In this document: piece by piece, positions 1 to 6,073 of the stretch | Position numbering within the stretch: position 1 is the stretch's first letter | Layout: each line of letters starts with the position of its first letter | Translations under genes and position numbers: made by a program | Source of the DNA: Gemmatimonadota bacterium | GTDB lineage: Bacteria > Gemmatimonadota > Gemmatimonadetes > Longimicrobiales > Gaopeijiaceae | Direction: 5' to 3' | DNA: 9,767 nucleotides | NCBI GenBank assembly: GCA_021295835.1 | Contig: JAGWBP010000044.1 | Location: forward strand, 2,551 to 12,317 | The notes under the pieces: model-generated | What the model saw: the letters and a program-made list of their open reading frames with translations, nothing else | Told to the model about the DNA's origin: nothing | Databases searched by the model: none

Positions 1-1
1 G

Positions 2-85
2 TCCGTCCGGATGCCCGCCCGCTACAGCGCCGCCGAACGTGCGGGCCGGGGCGCCGTCGCCCGCTACTACCAGGCGCCGACGTAG
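2..85 (+). CDS. C-terminal fragment of a probable tyrosine recombinase/integrase (runs off the left edge)
   Basis: An open frame enters from the left edge and ends at TAG 83-85, giving 27 codons that begin SVRMPARYSAAERA and end ARYYQAPT. Nearly every codon ends in G or C (about 24 of 27), as expected of a real gene in this genome. The pattern S-V-R-M-x-x-R-Y resembles the end of phage-type integrases, where a GHSS-like motif is followed about ten residues later by the tyrosine that attacks DNA. Here that tyrosine would be codon 23-25. Integrases cut and rejoin DNA at attachment sites, and those sites often lie just outside the integrase gene. The repeat arrays starting 27 bases downstream fit that picture. 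Only the tail is visible, so the family call is an inference. It could be the end of another protein. Confidence 0.5.
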   Translation, partial: SVRMPARYSAAERAGRGAVARYYQAPT

Positions 86-111
86 GGGGCGGGTCGCCGT
101 CGCCCTATGGA

Positions 112-171
112 GCCCGTTCCGCCCGGAATCGCCCGGCCTTGCCCCGATCCCGCCCGATCCAGCCCGTACAA
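112..171. repeat. Six short GCCCG repeats with a step of about 10 bp
   Basis: GCCCG or GCCCCG occurs at 112, 121, 131, 141, 152 and 162, each followed by about five variable bases. The step of 9-11 bp is close to one helical turn and is not a multiple of three, so it does not reflect a protein repeat. Repeats phased this way place binding sites on one face of the DNA, as at integrase arm sites or regulatory regions. High local GC could produce part of this by chance. Confidence 0.45.
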
Positions 172-190
172 CCAATAGGTTGCGGCCATT

Positions 191-280
191 GCTTGTAACC
201 CTTCAACACGGGCCGCCAATGCTTGTAAACCCTTCAATACGGGTTGTAATGCTTGTAACCCTTGTAACCCTTCAATATCC
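191..280. repeat. Three direct repeats with an exact 30-bp period (iteron-like)
   Basis: GCTTGTAACCCTTCAA occurs at 191-206. It recurs at 221-237 with one extra A, and at 251-275 with an internal 9-bp duplication of CTTGTAACC. The starts are exactly 30 bp apart. Copies 1 and 2 also share a following YACGGG and end in AAT before the next copy. Bases around 179-190 look like the tail of a degenerate earlier copy. Copy 2 can also form AACCC(8)GGGTT between 228 and 245. The array is AT-richer than its surroundings. Possible roles are integrase arm sites, an attachment site, plasmid-type iterons or regulator binding sites. The sequence alone cannot decide between them. Confidence 0.75.
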
Positions 281-357
281 CCGGTGGGCGGGAGTTATTG
301 CGGGGAAGACAAAGCGGCGCCCTCTCCTGCGGGGTCCGTGCCGGTTCGCGCGACCCT

Positions 358-374
358 CCCCCCCCGTAGGGGGG
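358..374. repeat. C8-GTA-G6 hairpin
   Basis: Eight C at 358-365, the triplet GTA, then six G at 369-374 can fold into a six-pair all-GC stem with a 3-base loop. It lies about 115 bases past the end of the minus-strand ATPase gene. It could stop or protect that transcript, but no T-run follows on either strand, so it is not a canonical intrinsic terminator. Homopolymers of this length are also prone to slippage and sequencing error. Confidence 0.4.
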
Positions 375-490
375 TGCCAACCTGCTAACGGCGTCGACCC
401 GATCGAACAGGAGCTGCCCGGCGGCGTCAGCCGGTGGAGCCGCAAGGGCGAGGCCGCCGGACGCGAGGGAGGTCCGTGAAGTGGCTCTCA

Positions 491-2368
491 TCACCCGCGC
501 GAAGACTCGCAAGCCCGCATGAACACCGGCATGACCTCCTCCCCGTCGAACAGACGACGGATTTCGGCGCAGTGTCCAAGGAACGTCTTCCTCGGGACGC
601 GCGTGTAGGACCAGCAACTGATTTCGTGGCGATCAGCGGCTTCCTCGGCCCTTGCCAAGCTCCTAATGGCGTCGTCAGCGCGTCCGCCGAACCATCCGGC
701 CACGGCAACTGATTGAAGAGCATTGGCGTCGCCGCGCATCCACGCCTTGTCGGCATCCGCGTCAATACGCTCCAGCACCCTGCGGAAACCGTCTCCGGAA
801 GGAACTCCCGTGATCGCCCAATCCGCCATGGCCGCGTTGAAAGCTATGGGCACGCTAATGGGATGACCGGAATCCGCCATTGCATCCTCAAAGAACGCGG
901 CAGCGCGGTCAACGTCCCCAACGGCCATGCGGGCAAACGCGAGTCGCCAGCTCCAGTGGTCCCTCTCGCGGGCACCGGCATCGTCGGCTGCAATCAGCTC
1001 CTCGAGGATCGCTATGGCCGCTCGATACTCACTCACCGACCGGTCCAGTCGAAACGCGACCGGCGCACGCGTCGAGGATGGAGCACCGGCTATGACCGGG
1101 CTGTCCGCAACTATGCCGCCGACATCTTCGCCCCCAAGCAGCTGAAGGAGGTCGAGCGCCGCAAGCACGAGCGCACGCGGTGTTTCCCCGTTTGGCTCGG
1201 CGGGACCATCGAAGAAGGATCTCAGTGCCTGCAGCGCACCCTCCAGGTCACCGGTCAACTGTCGGCCGCGAGCCAGGCTATAGAGCTGCGGAAGGGTCAA
1301 TTGACCGATCCGAGATGCCTTGTCCAGCATCCGAGCCGCTTCGAGGAGGTCGCCCTCGCGTTCATAGGCCTCGGCCACCATCGCGAGCACCTCGGAGTCA
1401 TCCCCATAGCGTTTCCCGACGCGGCCGAGGTAGTCGGTATGCCCTCCACGGGCCGGAAGGTGCTGGTACCGGAGGCCCTCGAGCACCCCGTCACGGTCGC
1501 CGACGTTTCTGGCCCGAATCCTCCGCGTGAGCGCCAGGTACGATTTCGCAAGCCTCGTCCCCCGGCGTTCCATGGTGTAGATAGGCTGCGTGAGTAGGTC
1601 CATGCTGGAGTAGTGCCTGATCTCCGTGAGCCTGTCGTGGCGGGGGATGCCGAGCCGGCCCACAAAGACCCTCCTCCTCCGCGCCAGATGACCGTGCTCA
1701 TCGTCGGCGTCGGGTATCCCGGCCATCACTAAGTGCTGCTCGATGTCGTCGGTCCGCCTGGGTGTCGGGACTTCGGCGCGAATGGCATCGGCCATCTGCG
1801 CCGTGCCGCCAAGGCTCTGGTCGTCGGGGCGGAAGAGCGAGACAACGGCGTCCGGCAGATGCCGCGTGCAGATTCCCCCGACATCGGTGAACCCGGTGCG
1901 CGAATCGAGCAGGACGTAGTCGAAGCCGGCGGCCTGCCACTGGGCCCTGACGTCCTCGAACATGACGTAGCCGTCGCGAGCAGCGTAGAGAAGACCCCAG
2001 TCGATGGCGTTGAGCCGCTGTCCGTAGGTGCCGTCGACCGCTCCCGCCGACATCACGGCAAGGTGGCCCCGGCAGCCTTTCGGGGTGGCATCGACGATGT
2101 AGTCGCTGACGGGCGGCACCCGCATGGTCTCGAGGTAGCGGGTGACGAACTCGACCACTCCCGGATCCGTCGGACCTCGACCGACCCGGTCGGTCTCGTC
2201 GTCGTTCGCGCCTTGCCTCCATCGGTCCGGGCGGATCGCTGGAGCTTCCAAATCGAAGTCCACCACTAGGACGCGCTGGCCCGAGTTCGCGATCTCGTAG
2301 GCCACGTTCAGGAGGGCCAGGGTGCGGCCGACGCCTCCCTTGAAGGAGTAGAAGGTGACGACGTACAT
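491..2368 (-). CDS. KGGVGR-variant ParA/MinD-like ATPase with TPR-like C-terminal half
   Basis: This 625-aa protein starts with a MinD/ParA/SIMIBI-type P-loop. Residues 9-16 (FKGGVGRT) are a deviant Walker A whose usual KGGxGK(S/T) lysine is replaced by Arg15. VLVVDFDLEAP (33-43) carries the switch aspartates and YVLLDSRTGFTDVGG (151-165) is the Walker B/switch II strand. VSLFRPDDQSLGG (176-188) follows the usual post-switch strand. Residues about 310-390 and 445-600 are Ala/Leu-rich helical pairs with TPR-like spacing, probably a protein-binding solenoid. No membrane segment or signal peptide is visible, so it should be cytoplasmic. The start overlaps the upstream HTH gene stop as TGATG, and no Shine-Dalgarno is evident, so translation is probably coupled. 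ATPases with this KGGVGR signature are annotated as a distinct family that often appears in accessory or conflict-type loci. A defence or signalling role here is inferred. No effector domain is recognisable. Confidence 0.9.
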   Translation of the reverse strand: MYVVTFYSFKGGVGRTLALLNVAYEIANSGQRVLVVDFDLEAPAIRPDRWRQGANDDETDRVGRGPTDPGVVEFVTRYLETMRVPPVSDYIVDATPKGCRGHLAVMSAGAVDGTYGQRLNAIDWGLLYAARDGYVMFEDVRAQWQAAGFDYVLLDSRTGFTDVGGICTRHLPDAVVSLFRPDDQSLGGTAQMADAIRAEVPTPRRTDDIEQHLVMAGIPDADDEHGHLARRRRVFVGRLGIPRHDRLTEIRHYSSMDLLTQPIYTMERRGTRLAKSYLALTRRIRARNVGDRDGVLEGLRYQHLPARGGHTDYLGRVGKRYGDDSEVLAMVAEAYEREGDLLEAARMLDKASRIGQLTLPQLYSLARGRQLTGDLEGALQALRSFFDGPAEPNGETPRALVLAALDLLQLLGGEDVGGIVADSPVIAGAPSSTRAPVAFRLDRSVSEYRAAIAILEELIAADDAGARERDHWSWRLAFARMAVGDVDRAAAFFEDAMADSGHPISVPIAFNAAMADWAITGVPSGDGFRRVLERIDADADKAWMRGDANALQSVAVAGWFGGRADDAIRSLARAEEAADRHEISCWSYTRVPRKTFLGHCAEIRRLFDGEEVMPVFMRACESSRG

Positions 2369-2979
2369 CAGGCCGCCACAGGCTGCAGGGTGAAGTGTGC
2401 GCCGGAGTCGCGTAGCTGCGCTTCAAGGTCCTGCGGCAATTCGCCCGGCTCCGCGTGGACCGGCTTGGGGCTCGCGAGTGACTTCGCCCGCAGGAAGATG
2501 GCCGGATCGTGAAGCAGTCTCAGGTAGCGGTCGTTGCCAACGTTCTGGACGATCTCGTGCGTCTCCCAACGGGCAATCGACGACTCGCCCAGCCCGGTAA
2601 TCCTAGCCAGCTCCGCTCGCGAGAGATCATACTTCGCCCGCAGATCCCGAATCTCCGTTGGCGTGAGAACGCCCAGGTGTCGGCAGACCTCGTCGTGGCG
2701 GATGTCTTCGGCTTGGTCGTCCGTGTAGGGTCCGCAGGAGGAGCAGGTCTGGACCGGAATGTCTACGACCAGTTCGACGCCGTCGTCGCCCGCGCCGTAG
2801 ATGAACGGGTCCCGAACGAGTTCGGTCCTGAGGCCCGGGGTCCCGCACATATCACAGGTGCCGGGTCCGTCGAGCTCGTGGAGGATGGTGGGGGGGGATG
2901 CGACTCTAGGCATGGTGGTCAGTTGCTGTCGTACCCCGACATGCTCTTCGGGCCAGTTCGCTCCTTCCACTGATTTCAT
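2368..2979 (-). CDS. MqsA-like zinc-finger/HTH transcriptional regulator (antitoxin-type)
   Basis: The architecture is that of MqsA/YgiT-type regulators. An N-terminal zinc site has CxxC pairs C42-D-M-C45 and C79-S-S-C82. VLTPTEIRDLRAKYDLSRAE starts at residue 104, followed by the Xre-type HTH GLGESSIARWE (129-139). In MqsA proteins the N-terminal zinc domain usually binds a partner toxin and the HTH represses its own operon. No MqsR-like toxin flanks this gene; the partner in the cassette is the ATPase, whose start overlaps the stop by one base. This protein is therefore more likely the regulator or sensor of the cassette than a classical antitoxin (inference). Two ATG starts are possible: 2979, used here, and residue 23 at 2913, which leaves about 18 residues before the first cysteine. 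Neither has a good Shine-Dalgarno. A run of eight C (2890-2897 on the + strand) falls at residues 28-30, near the N-terminus. Confidence 0.85.
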   Translation of the reverse strand: MKSVEGANWPEEHVGVRQQLTTMPRVASPPTILHELDGPGTCDMCGTPGLRTELVRDPFIYGAGDDGVELVVDIPVQTCSSCGPYTDDQAEDIRHDEVCRHLGVLTPTEIRDLRAKYDLSRAELARITGLGESSIARWETHEIVQNVGNDRYLRLLHDPAIFLRAKSLASPKPVHAEPGELPQDLEAQLRDSGAHFTLQPVAA

Positions 2980-3016
2980 GACGACAACTGCTCATATGAC
3001 ATGCTCCCTGCTCCCA

Positions 3017-3037
3017 ATTGTATCCATCATTGATCAA
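3017..3037 (-). promoter_or_regulatory. Candidate promoter/operator of the HTH-ATPase cassette
   Basis: Read on the minus strand, GATACAATTG (about 3024-3015) contains a TACAAT hexamer that matches the -10 consensus at five of six positions. No good -35 sits at 16-18 bp; the nearest TTGAAC is 21 bp upstream. The perfect 8-bp palindrome TTGATCAA (3030-3037) would lie between the -35 and -10 positions, a usual place for a repressor site. The assignment rests on short motifs in an AT-rich stretch. Confidence 0.3.
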
Positions 3038-3044
3038 GAAGTAG

Positions 3045-3176
3045 TTCAAGGTAGTCATTTGGTGTCTTCGAATCAAGTCTCGCCGACCCCCACCCTATGT
3101 GCCACCCCCATGGAGCGCAAAGGAGATCGCCGCCTTGCTTGGCCTGTCCAGTGCCCTCGCGCACCGACACAGGGGG
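3045..3176 (+). pseudogene. Possible remnant of an HTH-coding gene end
   Basis: A 43-codon frame follows a TAG at 3042-3044 and ends at TGA 3174-3176. It has no credible start codon. Its second half reads WSAKEIAALLGLSSALAHRH, which resembles the helix-turn-helix of sigma-70 region 4 or LuxR-type proteins (KEIAALLGLS). It may be the decayed end of a transferred gene or pure coincidence. The match is short, so this is a weak call. Confidence 0.15.
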
Positions 3177-3302
3177 TGATTCCGAGACGCGCGGCAGGGC
3201 CGCCGCACGGGGTGGGGTGGATTCGCAGGAGGGCGAGAGGGCGTTCTTGGGTAATCCCCCCCTTCAGTACCACCGTTTTTCTTGGGCGGCATCAGGTGGG
3301 AA

Positions 3303-4127
3303 TCAAGAGCCCGACCCCGTGGACCCGCTGCGCACGATCAGCTCGGAGCCCTGCAGCGAGTCCGCCGCCTCGGGGAGGAAGGAGAGTACGGCGTGCGCGA
3401 CCTCGCCCGGCGAAACGAAGCGCCCGCTCGGCTGCATCTCCTCGAGGCCCTGCCGCACCGCCGCCGCGTCGCGCCCGGTAGCTTCTGCGATGCGCCCGAT
3501 GTTGCGCGTCGTCATCGGCGTGTCCACATACCCGGGGCAGACGGAGTTGACGGTCACCCCCGTGCCCGCGAGCTCGTCGGCCAGGCAGCGCGTCATCCCG
3601 AGGAGGGCGTGCTTGGAGGCCGCATAGGACGAAATGTAGCGAGCGCCCTTCAGCCCGACGACCGACGCCACATTCACGATTCGCCCCCACCCTCGTTCCA
3701 GCATCGCCGGGAGCAGCGCCTGCGTGACGAGGAGCGGGCCGGTGGCGTTGACTCGGTGCATCGCCTCCCAGTCGCCAACCTTCACCCGGAGTGCCGACCC
3801 CGAGATGCCGGCGTTGTTGACGAGGATGTCGACGGCGCCCAGTAGCTCCCGCGCCCGGTCGGCCATCTTCGCCACCGACTCCTGGTCGCTCACGTCGCAC
3901 GACACCGCGTGGGCCCTTGCGCCCGCAGCCCCGAGGCGCTCGGCCACCACCTCGATCTCGTCCGTCGACCGCGCCGCGACGACGACCTTAGCACCTGCGC
4001 CCACTAGCGCGTGGGCCACCGCGCTACCGATCCCCCGTCCTCCTCCGGTGACCACCGCCCCCCTGCCCGCAAGCCAATCGCCACCGCGCGTCCGGCCCGC
4101 CCCATCGACCGTCGGTTCGCCTGTCAT
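3303..4127 (-). CDS. Short-chain dehydrogenase/reductase (classical SDR, FabG-like)
   Basis: This 274-aa classical SDR should catalyse NAD(P)H-dependent interconversion of a carbonyl and an alcohol in the cytoplasm. The Rossmann glycine motif TGGGRGIG is at 27-34, CDV at 77-79, and NNAG at 104-107. The catalytic tetrad is Asn127, Ser155, Tyr168 and Lys172 (YAASK). CPGYVDTPM follows the catalytic region, and LQGSELIV is close to the usual C-terminal strand. AAR at 51-53 after strand 2 suggests preference for NADP(H). The substrate cannot be read; 3-oxoacyl and 3-hydroxyacyl thioesters are typical of the closest subfamilies. The start chosen is ATG 4127-4125, which forms an ATGA overlap with the stop of the phosphatase gene and has AAAGGCGG just upstream. 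An in-frame extension to 4664 exists, but it lies inside the phosphatase gene and is an antiparallel-free frame shadow. It is the last gene of the operon. Confidence 0.92.
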   Translation of the reverse strand: MTGEPTVDGAGRTRGGDWLAGRGAVVTGGGRGIGSAVAHALVGAGAKVVVAARSTDEIEVVAERLGAAGARAHAVSCDVSDQESVAKMADRARELLGAVDILVNNAGISGSALRVKVGDWEAMHRVNATGPLLVTQALLPAMLERGWGRIVNVASVVGLKGARYISSYAASKHALLGMTRCLADELAGTGVTVNSVCPGYVDTPMTTRNIGRIAEATGRDAAAVRQGLEEMQPSGRFVSPGEVAHAVLSFLPEAADSLQGSELIVRSGSTGSGS

Positions 4128-5164
4128 TCGCCGCCTTTCGGCTCCGGGATAGCCGCGCGCGCAACGTCGAGGAGCACCCCGTTCTTCACCCCTACGCCGG
4201 GCACGACGATACGGTCCACCCCCGCCAGACGGGCAAAGTGCCGGTAGACGAGCGCCGCAGGCAGGATAACGTCCGCGCGGTTGGGCTGCAGGCCGAGCAC
4301 CGAGGTGCGCTCGGCAACCGTGAGTCCAGAGAGGAGCCGGATCACCGCCTCGAGGTCGCGGATCGGAAGGCTCGCCACCTCGCGCCCGCTCGTTCGGCCG
4401 AGCGCCAGGCGCGCAATCTCCTCGATGTTGCCGCCCGTGGCCGCGAAGACGGCGGGGCCTGCGACCCCCACGTACGGAGGAATCGTCAGGGGGCCCAGCT
4501 CCCCCTGCACCCAGGCGAGGAGCGATCGATGGCAGCCGCCCGCCTTCGCCAGCGTCTCGACGAGCCGCACGGTCCCCACCCGGTACGACTCGCTCCACAG
4601 GATCCCCGCCTCGTTGACTATCGAGACCTCGACACTTCCGCCCCCGAGATCCACCAGCACCCACCTCCCGCGCGAGAGGTCGACGCGGCTGCGAACGGCC
4701 AGGTGCACGAGCCGCGCCTCCTCGCGACCGCTGATCGGCTCCAGCACGATGTCAGATTCCTCTAGGATTCTGTCCAGGAAAGCCTGACGATTGGTCGCTT
4801 CCCGGGTGGCGCTAGTCCCCACGGCCCGATAACGCTCCACACCGAATGCGTCGATCTTCTGCCGAAAGCCCCGAAACGCCTTCGCCGCAAGCTCGACGGT
4901 GGCGTCGTCGAGCCGTCCGGTGGTGAAGACGCCGTGTCCCAGGCGGACAGCTTTCCTGATCTTCCCGACGACCGAGTAGCGCGACCCGCCGAGCAGGTCG
5001 GCGGCCACGAAGCGGATGGCGTTGGATCCGGCGTCGATCGCGGCCACCCGCGTCCGCCGAACGGGCGACTTGAGACTGGAGCATCCGCTCCTCGGGCGGA
5101 CGTGCGAGTGAAGCGGTCCAGAGGGGATGCAGCTCCGCTCGACTGCCCTGGAAGGCTTGTCCAC
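4124..5164 (-). CDS. Ppx/GppA-type phosphatase (exopolyphosphatase/pppGpp phosphohydrolase family)
   Basis: The protein belongs to the ASKHA-fold Ppx/GppA family, which removes phosphates from polyphosphate or pppGpp and so links to stress signalling and phosphate storage. Visible motifs are AAIDAGSNAIRF (41-52, phosphate-1 loop), GTSATREATN (116-125), SGREEAR (145-151, with catalytic-type Glu), DLGGGSVE (172-179, phosphate-2 loop) and ATGGNIEEIA. The family's longer members add an HD-type domain; at 346 aa this is the short form. The start is uncertain. GTG 5164 lies 6 bases past the stop of the membrane protease, but its 38 extra residues are not family-like and overlap a 17-bp repeat. GTG 5047 would begin at AAIDAGSN. 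A GAGGAG followed by ATG at 5084 is out of frame. The stop overlaps the SDR start by 4 bases. Choosing between Ppx and GppA activity is not possible from sequence. Confidence 0.9.
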   Translation of the reverse strand: MDKPSRAVERSCIPSGPLHSHVRPRSGCSSLKSPVRRTRVAAIDAGSNAIRFVAADLLGGSRYSVVGKIRKAVRLGHGVFTTGRLDDATVELAAKAFRGFRQKIDAFGVERYRAVGTSATREATNRQAFLDRILEESDIVLEPISGREEARLVHLAVRSRVDLSRGRWVLVDLGGGSVEVSIVNEAGILWSESYRVGTVRLVETLAKAGGCHRSLLAWVQGELGPLTIPPYVGVAGPAVFAATGGNIEEIARLALGRTSGREVASLPIRDLEAVIRLLSGLTVAERTSVLGLQPNRADVILPAALVYRHFARLAGVDRIVVPGVGVKNGVLLDVARAAIPEPKGGE

Positions 5165-5173
5165 GGGCTGCTA
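5157..5173. repeat. Dispersed 17-bp repeat, copy A
   Basis: TTGTCCACGGGCTGCTA here is identical to 9082-9098. On the minus strand it reads TAGCAGCCCGTGGACAA and contains both the TAG stop of the membrane protease and the GTG proposed as the phosphatase start. Because the same bases recur in non-coding DNA, this GTG may not be the true start. Confidence 0.65.
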
Positions 5174-6073
5174 TCTCATGTACGGGATCGGCGCGTCGCG
5201 CCTGGGCCAGTTGCGGCGCACGTACCAGATCAACGCGGGCGCGGCGATGCCGACGAGCAGGAGTGCCTCCGGCACACTCCCCCGAATCTGCTCCACCTCG
5301 AGCGTGCCCTCCAGTTCGGCGAACTCGCCCATTACCGTCGCGATCAGGTTGTTGCCGACGTGCAGCACGATCGGTACGAGGAGGGTGCCGGTGCGCAGGT
5401 AGAGAAGGGCCGCCACGAGCCCTAGAGCGAAGACCCCGACCGGGTTTGCGTGCAGGCAGGCGAAGATCGCCGAGGATGCGAGCACGCCGGTGCGAATGCC
5501 CCACTTCGCCCCCCATCGATTCACCAGGACGCCGCGGAAGAGGAGCTCCTCGACCACCGGAGCCAGGAGGACGATCTCGAGGTGCCATAGGGTCTGGTGC
5601 AATGGCGATGCGCCAGACGGGATCTCGGCGGCGGCGAGCGATTCGGTCAGCCAGTCGAGGAGGCCGGGGGCGATATAGCTGAGCGCCGACGCCGAGAGGT
5701 ACCACGATCCCATCGAGAAGACGAGGCCAACCGCCAGCAGTCCCGCCGTGGCGAGCCAACTGACGGGGCTGGGAGGCTGACCTCCCAGGAGACGCGCAGG
5801 CGCCACCCCGGCGCGGCGGCAGGCGATCCAGATCCAAATTGCAATCGCCGCGTAGGCGACCAGCAGCCGGAAAACCTCCATCGCCAGGGGGGCGTCCAGC
5901 TCCGCGAGCCCGAGCTGGTCCGCCACCAGGAGCAGGAGGTAGAGGGCCGCGCCCACGACGACTGCGACCGGGAGCAGGGTGCGCGTTCGGATGTGGGCGA
6001 AGGGACCCGGCCCGCTCTCCTCGACTACGCCAGCCGCATCAGCAGCGTGCTCAGGTGCCTCCGATTCGTTCAC
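5171..6073 (-). CDS. CPBP family intramembrane metalloprotease (CAAX protease/bacteriocin-processing type)
   Basis: This 300-aa integral membrane protein carries all three CPBP signatures: EELLFR (Glu175, Glu176, Arg180), FACLH (Phe204, His208) and HVGNN (His238, Asn242). These residues form the glutamate/histidine active site of the Rce1-like ABI proteases, which cut within or near the membrane. Hydrophobic segments are visible at about 33-51, 66-84, 105-121, 160-174, 195-222, 229-247 and 270-285. The first 30 residues are hydrophilic and probably cytoplasmic. The start chosen is GTG 6073-6071, which gives a GTGA overlap with the stop of the peptidase gene and has GGAGGGG about 13 bases upstream. 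An in-frame ATG at 6286 lies far inside the peptidase gene and its extra 71 residues have no membrane-protein character. The substrate is unknown. Tight linkage to an exported peptidase may reflect a shared role in peptide turnover. Confidence 0.92.
   Translation of the reverse strand: MNESEAPEHAADAAGVVEESGPGPFAHIRTRTLLPVAVVVGAALYLLLLVADQLGLAELDAPLAMEVFRLLVAYAAIAIWIWIACRRAGVAPARLLGGQPPSPVSWLATAGLLAVGLVFSMGSWYLSASALSYIAPGLLDWLTESLAAAEIPSGASPLHQTLWHLEIVLLAPVVEELLFRGVLVNRWGAKWGIRTGVLASSAIFACLHANPVGVFALGLVAALLYLRTGTLLVPIVLHVGNNLIATVMGEFAELEGTLEVEQIRGSVPEALLLVGIAAPALIWYVRRNWPRRDAPIPYMR

Larger units (their letters stand above)
86..490. other. Gene-free 405-bp region with two repeat arrays and a C/G hairpin
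   Basis: No convincing gene lies between the integrase-like tail and the end of the ATPase gene. The overlapping open frames here are rich in Arg and Pro and look accidental. The stretch holds, in order, a six-unit array with a step of about 10 bp, a three-unit 30-bp array, and a C8-GTA-G6 hairpin. It could contain the attachment or arm-type sites of the adjacent integrase and the end of the transcript of the minus-strand cassette. Both roles are inferences. Confidence 0.6.
2980..3302. other. Gene-free, relatively AT-rich spacer between cassette and operon
   Basis: Roughly 2980-3080 is clearly AT-richer than the genes on both sides and should hold the promoter of the minus-strand HTH/ATPase cassette. 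It contains small perfect palindromes TCATATGA (2992-2999), CAATTG (3015-3020) and TTGATCAA (3030-3037), possible operator halves for the HTH protein. The remaining part, to 3302, is GC-rich, has a C7 run at 3256-3262, and no clear terminator for the operon that ends at 3303. A possible remnant of an HTH gene lies at 3045-3176. Confidence 0.5.

Noticed and set aside
191..280. CRISPR array
   Set aside because: Only three units, with 16-bp repeats, related rather than unique intervals of 14 bp or less, and no cas genes nearby.
39..479. Plus-strand open frame of 146 codons across the repeat region
   Set aside because: Its translation is low-complexity Arg/Pro and crosses the repeat arrays. The frame ending at TAG 83 has far better codon character.
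234..617. Minus-strand open frame of 127 codons past the ATPase end
   Set aside because: It begins inside the ATPase gene in another frame, and its GYKGYK end is just the translated repeat array. No start signal was seen.
713..1597. Plus-strand open frame of 294 codons
   Set aside because: It is antisense to the ATPase TPR-like half, with no motif or coding signature of its own.
2368..3302. MqsR-like toxin partner for the HTH protein
   Set aside because: No open frame next to the gene has the size or features of MqsR or another type II toxin.
4128..4664. N-terminal extension of the SDR frame
   Set aside because: The extension lies wholly inside the phosphatase gene in another frame. The SDR fold is complete from the ATG at 4127.
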